64,000 nucleotides of DNA from Acidobacteriota bacterium (lineage in GTDB: Bacteria; Acidobacteriota; Terriglobia; Terriglobales; SCQP01): positions 119,786 through 183,785 of the forward strand of contig DAIDIE010000016.1 in assembly GCA_027459505.1 (NCBI GenBank), written 5' to 3'. The position numbers and the translations under genes are program-made. The notes beneath the pieces were generated by a model. It saw nothing but the letters and a program-made list of their open reading frames with translations. It was not told the DNA's origin and ran no database searches. Below, piece by piece: positions 20,364 to 29,292 of the stretch; position 1 is the first letter of the stretch; each line of letters begins with the position of its first letter.

Positions 20364-21791
20364 CTAGCGGGCGCCCGCCGGGGGTGCGGCTGAGGATGTG
20401 TCTGCTGGAGCAGACTCGGCCGGAGTTCCCGCGGGAAGCTCCGGGCTTGTGGTGTCCGGTTGCGGGGGGACGGCCTCCGGTCCGGGTAGCGCACCACCTG
20501 AGGGTGAGCCGGGCGCGGTCGCCACGGCGGTCTTCTTGGCTGCCGCCTTTACGGTGACCAGGTGCGGGAGGACTGCGGGACGGCTGCCGGCCAATTCTGT
20601 TCTCTGCCGGTCAACGCGCGGCAACATGGCCCAGATATGCGGATCCTCCAGTCCAATGCGCCAAACGGAAAAGCCGCGCAGGTGGTATTTCTTCACCAGC
20701 GAGAGCTTTGCCTGGAAGCTGCGCTCGTCCTCCACCCAGACAATATGGCGAAAGCGACCGTGCCCGTAGACGCGGTAGGAGGACTTCAGTACCGGGTCCC
20801 AGTGGAGACGGTAGCCCGCATGTTCGGCGGGGCCGCTGTGCGCAAAGAAACGTACGGTCCAGCGAAAGAAGCGGCGCAAGCGGTGGCGGATGCGCCGCCA
20901 GATGCTGATTCGCACCCGCCGGCGTCCGAAGTCGGTCTGGTAATCGGGCATGCCCAAGGAAAGCTTGGCGGCCGGCACGTACTGCAATTCCGTCTGAATC
21001 ACCTGCTGCACCCAGGGGTAGCTGGCCAAAGGTCCCGGGTGCTCTTTGTCCGACTCGGGATAAGCCATCACGCTCAGAAAGTCCGCCGCATTGGCGAGTT
21101 TTCTATAGTCGTAGACCCCTGAATAGGTGGCATAGGTGTAGTTGTAATCGTTGCTGGTGCGGGCGGCGACGGCTACACTGAGCAGCTTGCCGTGGCGGTG
21201 CAGAGAGCGCGCCAACTCCTGGACAAATCGTGTGAACCACGGGCGGTCGTGGTAGCTCATGCCCTCGAAGTCAAGCTGATAGCCGACCACGCCGGGCGCG
21301 CGGGAGGCGTCAAGCAACTCCCCCACCGCGCGGTCGCGATCCGCTGCACTGTGCAGAAGGTGATGGGCGCCCCAGCGCGAGAAGCCGGCGTTGATGACCA
21401 GCGGCATGATTTCCACATGCCGCTGCCGTGCGATCCAGGTCAAACCCGGCGGCAGACTGCCGCGTAAAACACCATAACGGTCCAGGGCGAAGCATTGGGG
21501 AGCGATGAGCGCGACGCGTGCGGCATGGTCCTGGAAACTTTCCAGGCTGGAGCGGCTGGGAACGGCGTAGAACAGCGCCTCGGGTTGCGCGGCACCGGAG
21601 GACACGGTACTGGGTTTGCTGGAAATTGCCGCTGGGCCGGGGATGGCATTGGCGGTTACCGGCGACGCGGCAATCGCATCCTGCGCAACGGTGGGCAGCG
21701 TCAGGCAGGCAAGCAGGGCAAACGCCCTCGCCAAAGCGGAGAAGATGCGGGAGCGCGGACAGCTACTCACAACACGAGTATAGCGATCCAT
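20364..21791 (-). CDS. Exported glycoside hydrolase family 18-like protein
   Basis: Probable secreted GH18-fold enzyme of the YaaH/ChiA-like type that acts on peptidoglycan or chitin-like N-acetylglucosamine polymers. A signal-peptide-like N-terminus (FSALARAFALLACLTLPTVA) precedes a linker and a TIM barrel. The catalytic strand shows GVVGYQLDFEG, matching the DxxDxDxE core with the final acid Glu, and FLSVMAYPESD and YQTDFGRR-like blocks line later strands. The C-terminal ~60 residues are Pro/Ala/Ser-rich. ATG at 21791 has GGAAGGA six bases upstream. 475 residues. Substrate inferred from the family only. Confidence 0.72.
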   Translation of the reverse strand: MDRYTRVVSSCPRSRIFSALARAFALLACLTLPTVAQDAIAASPVTANAIPGPAAISSKPSTVSSGAAQPEALFYAVPSRSSLESFQDHAARVALIAPQCFALDRYGVLRGSLPPGLTWIARQRHVEIMPLVINAGFSRWGAHHLLHSAADRDRAVGELLDASRAPGVVGYQLDFEGMSYHDRPWFTRFVQELARSLHRHGKLLSVAVAARTSNDYNYTYATYSGVYDYRKLANAADFLSVMAYPESDKEHPGPLASYPWVQQVIQTELQYVPAAKLSLGMPDYQTDFGRRRVRISIWRRIRHRLRRFFRWTVRFFAHSGPAEHAGYRLHWDPVLKSSYRVYGHGRFRHIVWVEDERSFQAKLSLVKKYHLRGFSVWRIGLEDPHIWAMLPRVDRQRTELAGSRPAVLPHLVTVKAAAKKTAVATAPGSPSGGALPGPEAVPPQPDTTSPELPAGTPAESAPADTSSAAPPAGAR

Positions 21792-21850
21792 TGTTCCTTC
21801 CGCCTCCGGTAAAACGCCTAGTTTTGCGAGTGCGGACGCTGGCCTCATAG

Positions 21851-22135
21851 CGAGCCAGGGCCGAGTAGAACTGATTTCGAGTTCGAGATCGCAGGCCGAA
21901 GTCGTGCGAAGGTCCCGGGTTGCCGTTTAGGTCCCGCACCGCTGGCGGCGCCCGAGTTCGTCACCAGGCGAGTCGTTGGGGCGGAGAAGAGTGCGGCTTT
22001 TCCCAACAGGAAAAGCCGCATACCGCTAGATCGCTGAAACGCCGTTGTGTGACGAACTCGGGCTAGTGATGCGCGGCCACCATCGGTTAGCTTCGGCCGG
22101 ACGACGAAGCAGTGGAATAAAAGCGGCCGTGCCGC
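21851..22135 (+). repeat. Family A element, copy A5, carrying nested element N
   Basis: 285-bp copy with N (21950-22063) at the same internal site as in A3, after CTGGCGGC. The remainder is an A backbone with several substitutions. Lies in the intergenic space between the GH18-like gene and proC. Confidence 0.88.
21950..22063. repeat. Second copy of nested element N (114 bp)
   Basis: Terminal inverted repeats GCCCGAGTTCGTCAC and GTGACGAACTCGGGC pair perfectly over 15 bases; inner hairpin GCGGCTTTTCC/GGAAAAGCCGC. Identical in length to the copy in A3. Confidence 0.8.
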
Positions 22136-22161
22136 ATGCGCGGCGATTGTGCGGCTCAGCC

Positions 22162-22170
22162 TGCTATACT
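22162..22170 (+). promoter_or_regulatory. Extended -10 promoter of proC
   Basis: TGCTATACT is an extended -10 element located 24 bases ahead of the proC ATG, just downstream of repeat A5. No -35 at normal spacing. Confidence 0.5.
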
Positions 22171-22193
22171 CGCCCTTCAAAGGGTTGCAACAC

Positions 22194-23105
22194 ATGAAAG
22201 ACGAAACGCCCGAAATCAGCGAAGTTGAGCGGCGTGATCCCCGCACTCATTTCAGCGGCAAGAAAATTGCCGTTTTGGGATGCGGCAAGCTGGGAGAAGC
22301 GGTGGTGCGCGGCATGTTGGAAAGCGGCTTTGCCCAGCCGGAACAGATCCAGGCCTCTACCCGCCGCCCCGCACGCGCCGAGGCGCTGCGCAACAACCTC
22401 AAGATTGTCACCGCCACCGACAACCGCCGGGTCGCGGCCAATGCCGATGTGGTCATGCTGGCGGTCAAACCCAACCTGGTGCTGCCCGTCCTGCAGGAGA
22501 TCGCTCCCGAGCTGACCCAACCGCACACCCTTATTATTTCCGTTGCCGCTTCCATTTCCACCGCGCAGATGGAACATTACCTCGCGGGTGTGCAGCATCC
22601 TCTGGGCGTAATCCGGGCTATGCCCAACACGCCGGCGTTTATTGGCGAAGCCATGACCGCGCTGGCGCGCGGCCTGCACACCAGCGATGCGCAAATGGAA
22701 CTGGCGCGGGGTATGTTTCTCTCTATCGGCCGCACCGTGGTGGTGGAAGAAAAACACATGGACGCGGTGACCGGACTCAGCGCCAGCGGCCCGGCCTTTA
22801 TCTACATGGTCATTGAATCGCTGGCGGAAGGCGGCGTGCGCGTCGGACTTCCGCGCGAGTTGGCGCTGGAATTGGCGGCCCAGACCGTGGTGGGAGCGGG
22901 CTGCATGGTCCTGCAAACCGGTGAGCATCCCGCCAAGTTGAAAGACGCGGTGACCACTCCCGCGGGCTGCACGGTTGATGGTCTGCTGGAACTTGAGGAA
23001 GGCGGCTTGCGGGTCGCTCTGATCAAGGCAGTGGGGCGCGCGGCGATCCGCGCCGGCCAACTCGGCAGTGCCGGGCTTTCCCAGAGCGCCACGGAGAAGC
23101 GCTAG
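22194..23105 (+). CDS. proC: Pyrroline-5-carboxylate reductase
   Basis: Last step of proline synthesis, NAD(P)H reduction of pyrroline-5-carboxylate. Rossmann motif KIAVLGCGKLGEAVVRGML near residue 23-41, the VMLAVKPN loop, and the dimer-domain signature VTGLSASGPAFIYMVIESL and TTPAGCTVDGL are all present. Length 303, slightly long because of a ~20-residue acidic/basic N-terminal extension before the fold. ATG at 22194 is preferred over 22149, which lies in the promoter. It is followed after two bases by an exported unknown protein, likely in the same transcript. Confidence 0.93.
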   Translation: MKDETPEISEVERRDPRTHFSGKKIAVLGCGKLGEAVVRGMLESGFAQPEQIQASTRRPARAEALRNNLKIVTATDNRRVAANADVVMLAVKPNLVLPVLQEIAPELTQPHTLIISVAASISTAQMEHYLAGVQHPLGVIRAMPNTPAFIGEAMTALARGLHTSDAQMELARGMFLSIGRTVVVEEKHMDAVTGLSASGPAFIYMVIESLAEGGVRVGLPRELALELAAQTVVGAGCMVLQTGEHPAKLKDAVTTPAGCTVDGLLELEEGGLRVALIKAVGRAAIRAGQLGSAGLSQSATEKR

Positions 23106-23107
23106 TT

Positions 23108-23776
23108 ATGACCTTGCGCCCTCGGAAATTGGCCGGCGCCAGCGCGCTTTTTCTGCTGGTGGGAATCGCCTTCGCTCAGGCCTCCGCTCCGGCCCCCGCC
23201 GCCCCCGCCCCAGACGCTTTTGTCCGTCATTACGCCAGCATCACCGATTTTCACCTCGATGTTCCCATGCCACTGCCTGCTCTTCCGAAGCGGCTCTCGG
23301 CGGTGGACTTCAAAAATTTCAATTACCTGCTCTTTCTCCCCAGCCGGGATGAGGGCCGCTCGATTCCCGCGCCGGTGCAAGTCCCCGTCCAAAACGGAAG
23401 CTATGGCGATGACGACAGCGCCTCGCCGGTCTTTGACGTGGTCAGCACCCAAGTGGTGAAAGTGCCGCATGTGCCCGGCGGGGAACGCGCGATTGTGGTG
23501 GGAGACCGTTATGAGAACGGAGGCAGCCAGCGCTGCACCGGGGTTGTGCAGTTGTTCGCCATGGTCGCCGGGCGTCTGGTGCTGACCGACGAATTAACCT
23601 ACGACTGCCGCGGCACGGTTGGGGCGCACTACAACCCCAAGAAGAAGCGCTTGACCGTGCTGTCGGCTCATTACGCTGCCGGCGACCGCCCCTGCTGTCC
23701 CACTTTGGCCGATCGACTGCGCCTGCGCCTGGACCGGCCGCTGCTCAAGTCCGGCTCGCTGGATATCAGTCACTAG
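23108..23776 (+). CDS. Exported protein of unknown function
   Basis: Not recognised. 222 residues with a clear signal peptide (KLAGASALFLLVGIAFAQASA). The mature part is beta-rich with few repeats and four Cys residues (RCTG, YDCRG, and the CC pair in DRPCCPTLADR), which could form disulfides after export. It starts two bases after proC, suggesting one transcript, though no functional tie to proline is evident. Codon use is like the neighbours. Repeat A6 begins 10 bases after the stop. Confidence 0.6.
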   Translation: MTLRPRKLAGASALFLLVGIAFAQASAPAPAAPAPDAFVRHYASITDFHLDVPMPLPALPKRLSAVDFKNFNYLLFLPSRDEGRSIPAPVQVPVQNGSYGDDDSASPVFDVVSTQVVKVPHVPGGERAIVVGDRYENGGSQRCTGVVQLFAMVAGRLVLTDELTYDCRGTVGAHYNPKKKRLTVLSAHYAAGDRPCCPTLADRLRLRLDRPLLKSGSLDISH

Positions 23777-23785
23777 AGTGACCTC

Positions 23786-23947
23786 ACGAGCCAGGGCCGA
23801 GTCGAACTGCTTTCGAGTTCGAAATCGCAGGCCGAAGTGCTGGGTTGCCTACTAGGTCCCGCACCGCTGGCGACTAGTAAAGCGCGGCCACCATCCGTGA
23901 GCTTCGGCCGGACACCGAAGCGGGTGGAATAAAAGCTGCCGTGCCGC
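23786..23947 (+). repeat. Family A element, copy A6 (162-bp variant)
   Basis: Complete short variant: 12 bases shorter than the 174-bp form between GCCGAAG and TAGGTCCCGCACC. Ends AAAGCTGCCGTGCCGC. Same variant as A8. Confidence 0.9.
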
Positions 23948-24055
23948 TTCTCCGCAAACGGATAGCGCTCCCCACGCTTTCGAAGTTATTTCTGTTTCGG
24001 TCGTGAACTGCGCATCGGGTCCAAAGCCCGGTGGCTTATTGTTGATGAAGCCGCT

Positions 24056-25216
24056 ATGAGACGTTTCCATATCGTTACGGTGTGCACCGCCGCCGGAATT
24101 GCCGGCACCATTATCCTGCTTCGGAGTCATGCGCGCTTGCAGGCGCCGGCTTTTGCCCAACAGCAGCTTGCTGCGCCAGCGCCGTCTTCTGCGCCTCCAA
24201 CGCCTCCAGCGCTGAACAAGGCGGAGTACGATGCCAAGCTGCTCGAACTCGCCAACCGTTCAGCGTCTCCCTGCTCGCCGGCGCCTTCCGTTGCGAGCCA
24301 TCGGGCGCCGCGCCGCACTAAACGGCTCGTGGCCGCTGGGGGAGGCCGCCGCAAGGAGCCCAAACGGCCAAAGGTCCTGCGACGCCCCTGCGCTCCGCCA
24401 CTTTGGCCGGTGCATGCCGTCTATCCCAATGCCGGTGCGCTGCTCCCCTTCAACCGCATCGTCGCCTATTACGGCAATTTTTATTCCCACAAGATGGGAA
24501 TTCTAGGTCAATACCCCCAAGCGGAGGTGATTGCCCGGCTCAAGGCTCAAGCCGCAGCCTGGGCCAAAGCCGATCCTTCCACGCCCGTGTTGCTGGGGCT
24601 GGATTACATTGCGGTCTCGGCCCAGGGCTCGCCCGGACGCTCAGGGGAGTACCGCATGCGCATGCCGGCGGACCAGATACAAAAAGCCATTCAAATGGCC
24701 AATCAGATTCACGGGGTATTGTTTCTCGACGTGCAGCCGGGGTGGAGCTCAGTGCAAAGGGAAGTTCCGCTTCTGGCGCCGTACCTCCAACTGCCGAATG
24801 TCGAACTGGCCCTCGATCCGGAATTCGCGCTGATCAAGGGACGGCGCCCAGGTGTCTACCGTGGCACAATGAGCGCCGCCGACATCAACTTCGCGGCCAA
24901 GTACCTGGCCGGCATCGTCGATAAGTATCATCTGCCACCAAAAATTTTGATGGTGCACCGCTTCACCCGGAAAATGGTCACCGGTTCGCGCGCCATCCAC
25001 CCTTTGCCGCAAGTGGAAGTTGTGATGGACATGGACGGCTTTGGATCACCACGGCTCAAGAGCGCCGCCTATCTCTCGTTTATCGAACGCAAGCCGGTCC
25101 AGTTCACAGGTTTCAAGCTGTTCTACAAAAACGATGTGCATTATGGCCGGCATCTGATGACGCCGGAAGAAGTATTACGGCTCGCGCCGCGCCCCAGCGT
25201 GATCCTGTATCAGTGA
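24056..25216 (+). CDS. Exported or anchored protein of unknown function
   Basis: Not firmly recognised. 386 residues: an N-terminal hydrophobic segment (VTVCTAAGIAGTIILL) likely serves as signal or anchor, then ~70 residues of Ala/Pro/Arg-rich linker. The C-terminal 260 residues look like a TIM-barrel-type enzyme domain (FNRIVAYYGNFYSHKMGILG; LGLDYIAVSAQG; GVLFLDVQPGWSS; VELALDPEFALI; KILMVHRF; VEVVMDMDGFG), resembling exported proteins seen in Acidobacteria and Actinobacteria. No catalytic residues can be assigned. It is followed after 36 bases by a methyltransferase gene. Confidence 0.6.
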   Translation: MRRFHIVTVCTAAGIAGTIILLRSHARLQAPAFAQQQLAAPAPSSAPPTPPALNKAEYDAKLLELANRSASPCSPAPSVASHRAPRRTKRLVAAGGGRRKEPKRPKVLRRPCAPPLWPVHAVYPNAGALLPFNRIVAYYGNFYSHKMGILGQYPQAEVIARLKAQAAAWAKADPSTPVLLGLDYIAVSAQGSPGRSGEYRMRMPADQIQKAIQMANQIHGVLFLDVQPGWSSVQREVPLLAPYLQLPNVELALDPEFALIKGRRPGVYRGTMSAADINFAAKYLAGIVDKYHLPPKILMVHRFTRKMVTGSRAIHPLPQVEVVMDMDGFGSPRLKSAAYLSFIERKPVQFTGFKLFYKNDVHYGRHLMTPEEVLRLAPRPSVILYQ

Positions 25217-25252
25217 AAGCTCCAGCGGCGGGGTAGCAGTGCCGCGTGGGCA

Positions 25253-25906
25253 GTGCGAGAGGCGCCATTGAGCAATTTCGGCAAACGCGTGTTCGCCTGG
25301 TTTCTGGCACACGGCTCGCACCGCTTTGAACCACTTGTGCTCGCTCGCAAGCGGCAATTGTTTGCCTCACTGCGGGGGACGGTACTGGAATTGGGACCCG
25401 GCGCGGGTCCCAATCTCACCCTGCTGCCGGAGGCGGTTCGGTGCTGGATTGGGCTGGAGCCAAACCACTACCTCTTTCCTTATCTGCGCCCCGCTCTGGA
25501 CAACGCGACTCCGCAGTCCGCCACGCTGTTGTGTGGACGCGCGGAGCAGATTCCACTGCGTGATGGCAGCGTCGATGCGGTGCTCTCTTCCCTGGTGCTC
25601 TGCTCCGTCATTGATTTGCGGAGGGTACTGAACGAGGTGCTGCGCGTACTCCGGCCCGGGGGTGCCCTGATCTTTATGGAGCATGAGGCCGCCCCAGCCG
25701 GTTCGCCAGCCCGCCGCTTGCAAGGCGCTTTAAGCCCGTTCTGGCAATATTTCGCCGACGGCTGTCATCCTGATCGCGAAATCTCCGCCGCGCTGCGCGA
25801 AGCTGGGTTTGCCGGGCTGAACATCGAACACTTCCGCGGGCCGGTGCCGGTGGTGCGGCCGTTTATTCAGGGACGAGCCGAGAAAAATGCTGGTCACGGT
25901 TCGTAG
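25253..25906 (+). CDS. Class I SAM-dependent methyltransferase
   Basis: Probable small-molecule or thiol methyltransferase. Motif I VLELGPGAGPNLTLLPEA, motif II GLEPNHYLFPYLRPAL, the post-loop GRAEQIPLRDGSVDAVLSSL and motif RVLRPGGALIFMEHE give a standard methyltransferase (UbiE/METTL7-like) fold. Length 217. A weak GTG at 25253 is used; a TTG at 25268 with AGAGG upstream is the alternative. The substrate is unknown. Its end overlaps an upstream extension of the DnaC-like frame. Confidence 0.75.
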   Translation: MREAPLSNFGKRVFAWFLAHGSHRFEPLVLARKRQLFASLRGTVLELGPGAGPNLTLLPEAVRCWIGLEPNHYLFPYLRPALDNATPQSATLLCGRAEQIPLRDGSVDAVLSSLVLCSVIDLRRVLNEVLRVLRPGGALIFMEHEAAPAGSPARRLQGALSPFWQYFADGCHPDREISAALREAGFAGLNIEHFRGPVPVVRPFIQGRAEKNAGHGS

Positions 25907-25964
25907 AAGAGTTTGCGCGCCCGATTCCCCATTGCCCCCGCCCACGGCCTGCTATGCTGATGGC

Positions 25965-26753
25965 GTGAATCGCCTCACTCCGGATCCGGTCGAGGAACTC
26001 TGTCAGCAGTGCCGCGGCACCGGCTGGGTCATGCTGCCGCCCCGCGATGGAGAGCTCACCGGCCGCGCCGCCCGCTGCACCTGCCAGACCGAGCAGCGCC
26101 CAACCCGCTTGCTTGAGGCTGCCGATATCCCGCGCCGTTACTTCCACTGCACGCTGGAGGATTTCGACCCCGAAGCCTATGATGGCGCTCCGGTTTCGCT
26201 GCGGAACGCCTTGCTGATGGCCCGTGGCTTTGTCGAGAACTATCCCGTGGACCGCACCGGCCTGCTCCTGATTGGTCCCTGTGGTGTAGGCAAGACCCAT
26301 TTGGCGGTAGCCATTTTGCGGGCCCTGATCACCGAGAAGGGCATCCCGTGCCGCTTCGCCGATAGCCGCGAGTTGCTGAAACGCATTCAGGCTACCTATG
26401 ACCCCCAAAATCCCGTCACTGAGGCCAGTGTTCTGGACCCGCTCCTGAAGGCGGAGGTGCTGGTTTTGGATGACCTGGGTGTGGGCCGCGCCACAGAGTG
26501 GGTGCAGGAAACCGTGCACCACCTGCTCAACTACCGCTATACCCGCGACATGGCCACCATTCTCACCACCAACCTGGAGGACAAGGATAGCGGTCCCATG
26601 CGCCTGGCTGACGGCAGCGAATATGAGTCCCAGCGCAATCTGGGGCAGGCCTTGGGTGAGCGGCTGCGCTCACGTTTGTACGAGATGTGCCGCCCGGTGG
26701 TGCTGAGCGGAGATGATTTCCGCCGCCGTATCCATCAACACGGTCTTCGCTAG
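25965..26753 (+). CDS. DnaC/IstB-like AAA+ ATPase with N-terminal Cys motif
   Basis: AAA+ protein of the DnaC/DnaI/IstB helicase-loader group. Walker A is GPCGVGKTHLAVAIL, Walker B is VLVLDDLG, and an Arg-rich C-terminus (ERLRSRLYEMCRPVVLSGDD) carries the sensor II/arginine finger region. Residues ~12-42 contain CQQCRGTGW and CTC spaced like a small zinc knuckle, as in DnaI-type loaders. 262 residues from GTG at 25965, which fits a TGCTATGCT -10 at 25949-25957 (nearly leaderless). No IS21 transposase is adjacent, so a replication helicase loader is more likely than IstB. The 5' start is uncertain; the frame is open to 25887. Confidence 0.75.
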   Translation: MNRLTPDPVEELCQQCRGTGWVMLPPRDGELTGRAARCTCQTEQRPTRLLEAADIPRRYFHCTLEDFDPEAYDGAPVSLRNALLMARGFVENYPVDRTGLLLIGPCGVGKTHLAVAILRALITEKGIPCRFADSRELLKRIQATYDPQNPVTEASVLDPLLKAEVLVLDDLGVGRATEWVQETVHHLLNYRYTRDMATILTTNLEDKDSGPMRLADGSEYESQRNLGQALGERLRSRLYEMCRPVVLSGDDFRRRIHQHGLR

Positions 26754-27031
26754 CAACACAGGCCTCCAGCGGGTTTCACGCAGAGACGCCCATGCGCCTG
26801 CTCCAGGCCCCATCGGGGCCGTGCCGTGCTGGCGGACGGCGCGGCACTTGCCTGTTTGCCCAGCCTCCCGTATCATAAGAAGTGCGCTCCCGACTGCTGG
26901 CTTTGTCTTCGCAATCGATCTCCAACAGAGCAGTGCCTGTCCTGAAAACGCAGCTTTCGCTCTCTTTCCGGTTCGATTAGGCGGACTTCCAGATCGCGTG
27001 GAGCTGGCTTCTCCAGCTGCGCATCATCCTC
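26754..27031. other. rpsA leader region
   Basis: No gene. A small hairpin (AGCTGG 27002-27007, CCAGCT 27013-27018) lies 13 bases before the rpsA ATG, and there is no Shine-Dalgarno sequence in the last 12 bases. Structured, SD-less leaders are known for rpsA in other bacteria, where S1 represses its own translation; here that is only inferred. Confidence 0.45.
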
Positions 27032-28699
27032 ATGGAAGATTTCGAACAACTACTCGACACTTTTGAACAACAAAATCAGGCCGCCGAAGGCGAGATCCTG
27101 AAAGGAACTGTGCTGAAAATCGATGGCGATGACGTCGTCGTCGATATCGGCATGAAATCGGAAGGTGTGGTGCCCTTGCGCGAGTTTCTCGACGCATCGG
27201 GGAACCCGCAGGTCCGTCCCGGCGACATCATCGATGTCGTGCTCGAACGCGAAGAGCGTGAGCGCGGCATGGTGCTCTCGCATGAAAAGGCGGTGCGACT
27301 CCGCCTGTGGGATGAACTGGAGCGGGCTCACCAGGAAGGCACCATCATCCAGGGCCGCATTGTGGACCGCATTAAAGGCGGTCTGGCCTGCGACATTGGC
27401 GTGAAAGCCTTCTTACCCGGCTCCCAGCTCGATATCCGTCCGGTTCGCAATCTGGACGCGTTCCGCGGGCAGGAAGTGCGGGTCCGCATCATCAAGCTCA
27501 ACAAGAAACGCGGCAACATCGTCGTTTCCCGCAAGGTGGTGCAGGAAGAAGAAGTGGGCACACGCCGCTCGCAGACGATGGAAACCCTCGAAGAGGGCCA
27601 GATCGTCACCGGCGTTGTCAAAAACGTCACCGATTACGGCGTCTTCGTCGATGTAGGTGGCATTGATGGCCTGCTGCACGTCAGCGACCTCTCCTGGGGG
27701 CGTATCAACCACCCCAATGAGATGGTGCAGCCCAACGACGAAATCACCGTCAAAGTTCTCAAGTTCGACAAGTCGAAGCTGCGTGTTTCCCTGGGCTTCA
27801 AGCAGTTGTTGCCCGATCCCTGGTCCGATGCCGCCGAACGCTATCCGATTGGCGCCCACGTCAAGGGGAAGGTTGTCAGCATCACCGACTATGGCTGCTT
27901 CGTGGAACTGGAGCAGGGCATTGAAGGCCTGATCCACGTTTCTGAAATGTCCTGGTCCAAGCGCACCAAGCACCCCTCCAAGATCGTCAACGCGGGCGAC
28001 GAAATCGAGGCGGTGGTGTTGGATGTCAATCCCAACGAGCGCCGTATGTCGCTCTCATTGCGCCAGGCGCTTTCCAATCCCTGGGAATCGCTGCATGAGC
28101 GCTACGCTCCCGGCACGGTTGTCGAAGGCCGGGTCCGCAACCTCACCGACTTCGGCGCCTTTATCGAAATCGAGGAAGGCATCGACGGACTGGTGCACAT
28201 CAGCGATTTCTCCTGGACCAAGCGCATCAAGCATCCCTCGGAAGTGGTTAAGAAGGGGGAGAAGGTGCGGGCCAAGATTCTCGGCATTGATGTCGAGAAC
28301 CGCCGCCTTTCGCTCGGAATCCGGCAACTCGAGCCGGATGCCTGGGAGAACTTCTTCGCCAACCGGCAGTTGGGCGATGTGTTGCCCGGCCGTGTGGTCC
28401 GCCAAGCCTCATTCGGCGTCTTTGTCGAACTGGACGGCGGTATCGAAGGCCTCTGCCACAACTCCGAAATCAATCCGGAGCTGACCGGCGGAGCTCCCCT
28501 GGAAGTCGGCCGCGAGTACGAGTTCAAGATCATTAAACTCAACCCCGCGGACAAGAAGATCGGCCTCAGCCTGCGCGCCGCCCTGCATGGCGCCGAGCGC
28601 GAGACGATTGACGCTTATCGGCACTCCGCCGCCGGCTCCACCACCACCATCGAAGAGATGATGACCATGAAGCGCGGTAGCAACGACAACCAGAGCTAA
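27032..28699 (+). CDS. rpsA: 30S ribosomal protein S1
   Basis: Ribosomal protein S1, which binds mRNA 5' regions and unfolds them on the 30S subunit. Six S1/OB repeats can be recognised, with core motifs such as GIDGLLHVSDLSW, GIEGLIHVSEMSW, GIDGLVHISDFSW and GIEGLCHNSE at the ends of strands in repeats 3-6; repeats 1 and 2 are the ribosome-docking versions. Length 555 is standard. ATG at 27032 opens MEDFEQLLD. The leader lacks a Shine-Dalgarno. A 11-bp hairpin follows the stop. Confidence 0.96.
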   Translation: MEDFEQLLDTFEQQNQAAEGEILKGTVLKIDGDDVVVDIGMKSEGVVPLREFLDASGNPQVRPGDIIDVVLEREERERGMVLSHEKAVRLRLWDELERAHQEGTIIQGRIVDRIKGGLACDIGVKAFLPGSQLDIRPVRNLDAFRGQEVRVRIIKLNKKRGNIVVSRKVVQEEEVGTRRSQTMETLEEGQIVTGVVKNVTDYGVFVDVGGIDGLLHVSDLSWGRINHPNEMVQPNDEITVKVLKFDKSKLRVSLGFKQLLPDPWSDAAERYPIGAHVKGKVVSITDYGCFVELEQGIEGLIHVSEMSWSKRTKHPSKIVNAGDEIEAVVLDVNPNERRMSLSLRQALSNPWESLHERYAPGTVVEGRVRNLTDFGAFIEIEEGIDGLVHISDFSWTKRIKHPSEVVKKGEKVRAKILGIDVENRRLSLGIRQLEPDAWENFFANRQLGDVLPGRVVRQASFGVFVELDGGIEGLCHNSEINPELTGGAPLEVGREYEFKIIKLNPADKKIGLSLRAALHGAERETIDAYRHSAAGSTTTIEEMMTMKRGSNDNQS

Positions 28700-28726
28700 T
28701 CCGGAGCACAACCCGTGAAATCGCAA

Positions 28727-28752
28727 GGGCCGGACGGCTTACCGTCCGGCCC
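28727..28752. terminator. Hairpin after rpsA, shared with the hipA remnant
   Basis: GGGCCGGACGG and CCGTCCGGCCC form a perfect 11-bp stem with a CTTA loop. No T tract follows on the plus strand. The stop codon of the convergent hipA remnant lies inside its loop. Confidence 0.7.
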
Positions 28753-28894
28753 TCGCTGCGTTTGGGGGCATGGCGGGCGCCGCCTGCTCGAATGAGAACA
28801 GGTAGCGGTCCCCGCCCAGCCGATTTAGAATTCCAATGCGCCTCCCGTAAAGGTGGACCGCTAGCGCGGTTATCTTTTGCGGATCGATGGTCAT
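28739..28894 (-). pseudogene. N-terminal remnant of a HipA-like toxin
   Basis: A 51-codon frame starting at ATG 28894 and overlapping the hipB stop by ATGA. Its first ~37 residues (LAVHLYGRRIGILNRLGGD is the recognisable core) match the beginning of HipA kinases, which start with a short beta domain binding the antitoxin. The rest of HipA (kinase core and C-lobe) is missing: after about residue 37 the sequence becomes unrelated Ala/Pro-rich text and ends in the loop of the rpsA hairpin. So the toxin is truncated by a deletion, leaving the antitoxin gene. Confidence 0.65.
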
Positions 28895-29259
28895 CGGCTG
28901 CGGCTTTGCTCCTCGTCGAGCGCTTCTTCCGCGATGGAGCTGGGATAGAGATACTCATCTTCCTCCTCTTGCGCGGCGCAGTGCTGGGAAGTGCCGGCTT
29001 CACGAACCAGGCCCTGCACTGCCGGCACCAGGGTTCGCGGAACCAGCAACAGATCGTCACCGAGCGTCCGTACGATTTCGAGCAGCGTATCGAAGCGCGG
29101 GACGACCTTGCCAGTCTCAATCCCGGAGATGTGCATCTGTGGCAGGCCCACCCGGCGGCCGAGTTCTTGCTGTGTCCATCCCCGCTCGCGGCGGCGGACC
29201 TTGAGCTGCTCTCGCAGTGCCTGGGGAACGCCAATGCGTCTATGTATATGCGTTGACAT
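28891..29259 (-). CDS. XRE-type regulator resembling HipB antitoxin
   Basis: 122-residue protein with a helix-turn-helix XRE domain at residues ~13-65 (LREQLKVRRRERGWTQQELG, then GLPQMHISGIETGKVVPRFD, DTLLEIVRTLGDDL). This is the HipB arrangement. The C-terminus is an acidic tail (AAQEEEDEYLYP). It is translationally coupled to a truncated hipA. A 16-bp palindrome lies 18 bases upstream of its start, overlapping its -10 box. With the toxin gone it may persist as an orphan repressor. Confidence 0.75.
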   Translation of the reverse strand: MSTHIHRRIGVPQALREQLKVRRRERGWTQQELGRRVGLPQMHISGIETGKVVPRFDTLLEIVRTLGDDLLLVPRTLVPAVQGLVREAGTSQHCAAQEEEDEYLYPSSIAEEALDEEQSRSR

Positions 29260-29276
29260 ATCAGTAAGCGGATTTT

Positions 29277-29292
29277 ATCTGCTATAGCAGAT
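29277..29292. promoter_or_regulatory. Perfect 16-bp palindrome operator of hipB
   Basis: ATCTGCTATAGCAGAT is a perfect palindrome just upstream of hipB; on the minus strand TAAAAT (29272-29277) is the probable -10 box directly beside it. HipB proteins repress their own promoter from palindromes of this kind. Confidence 0.6.
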
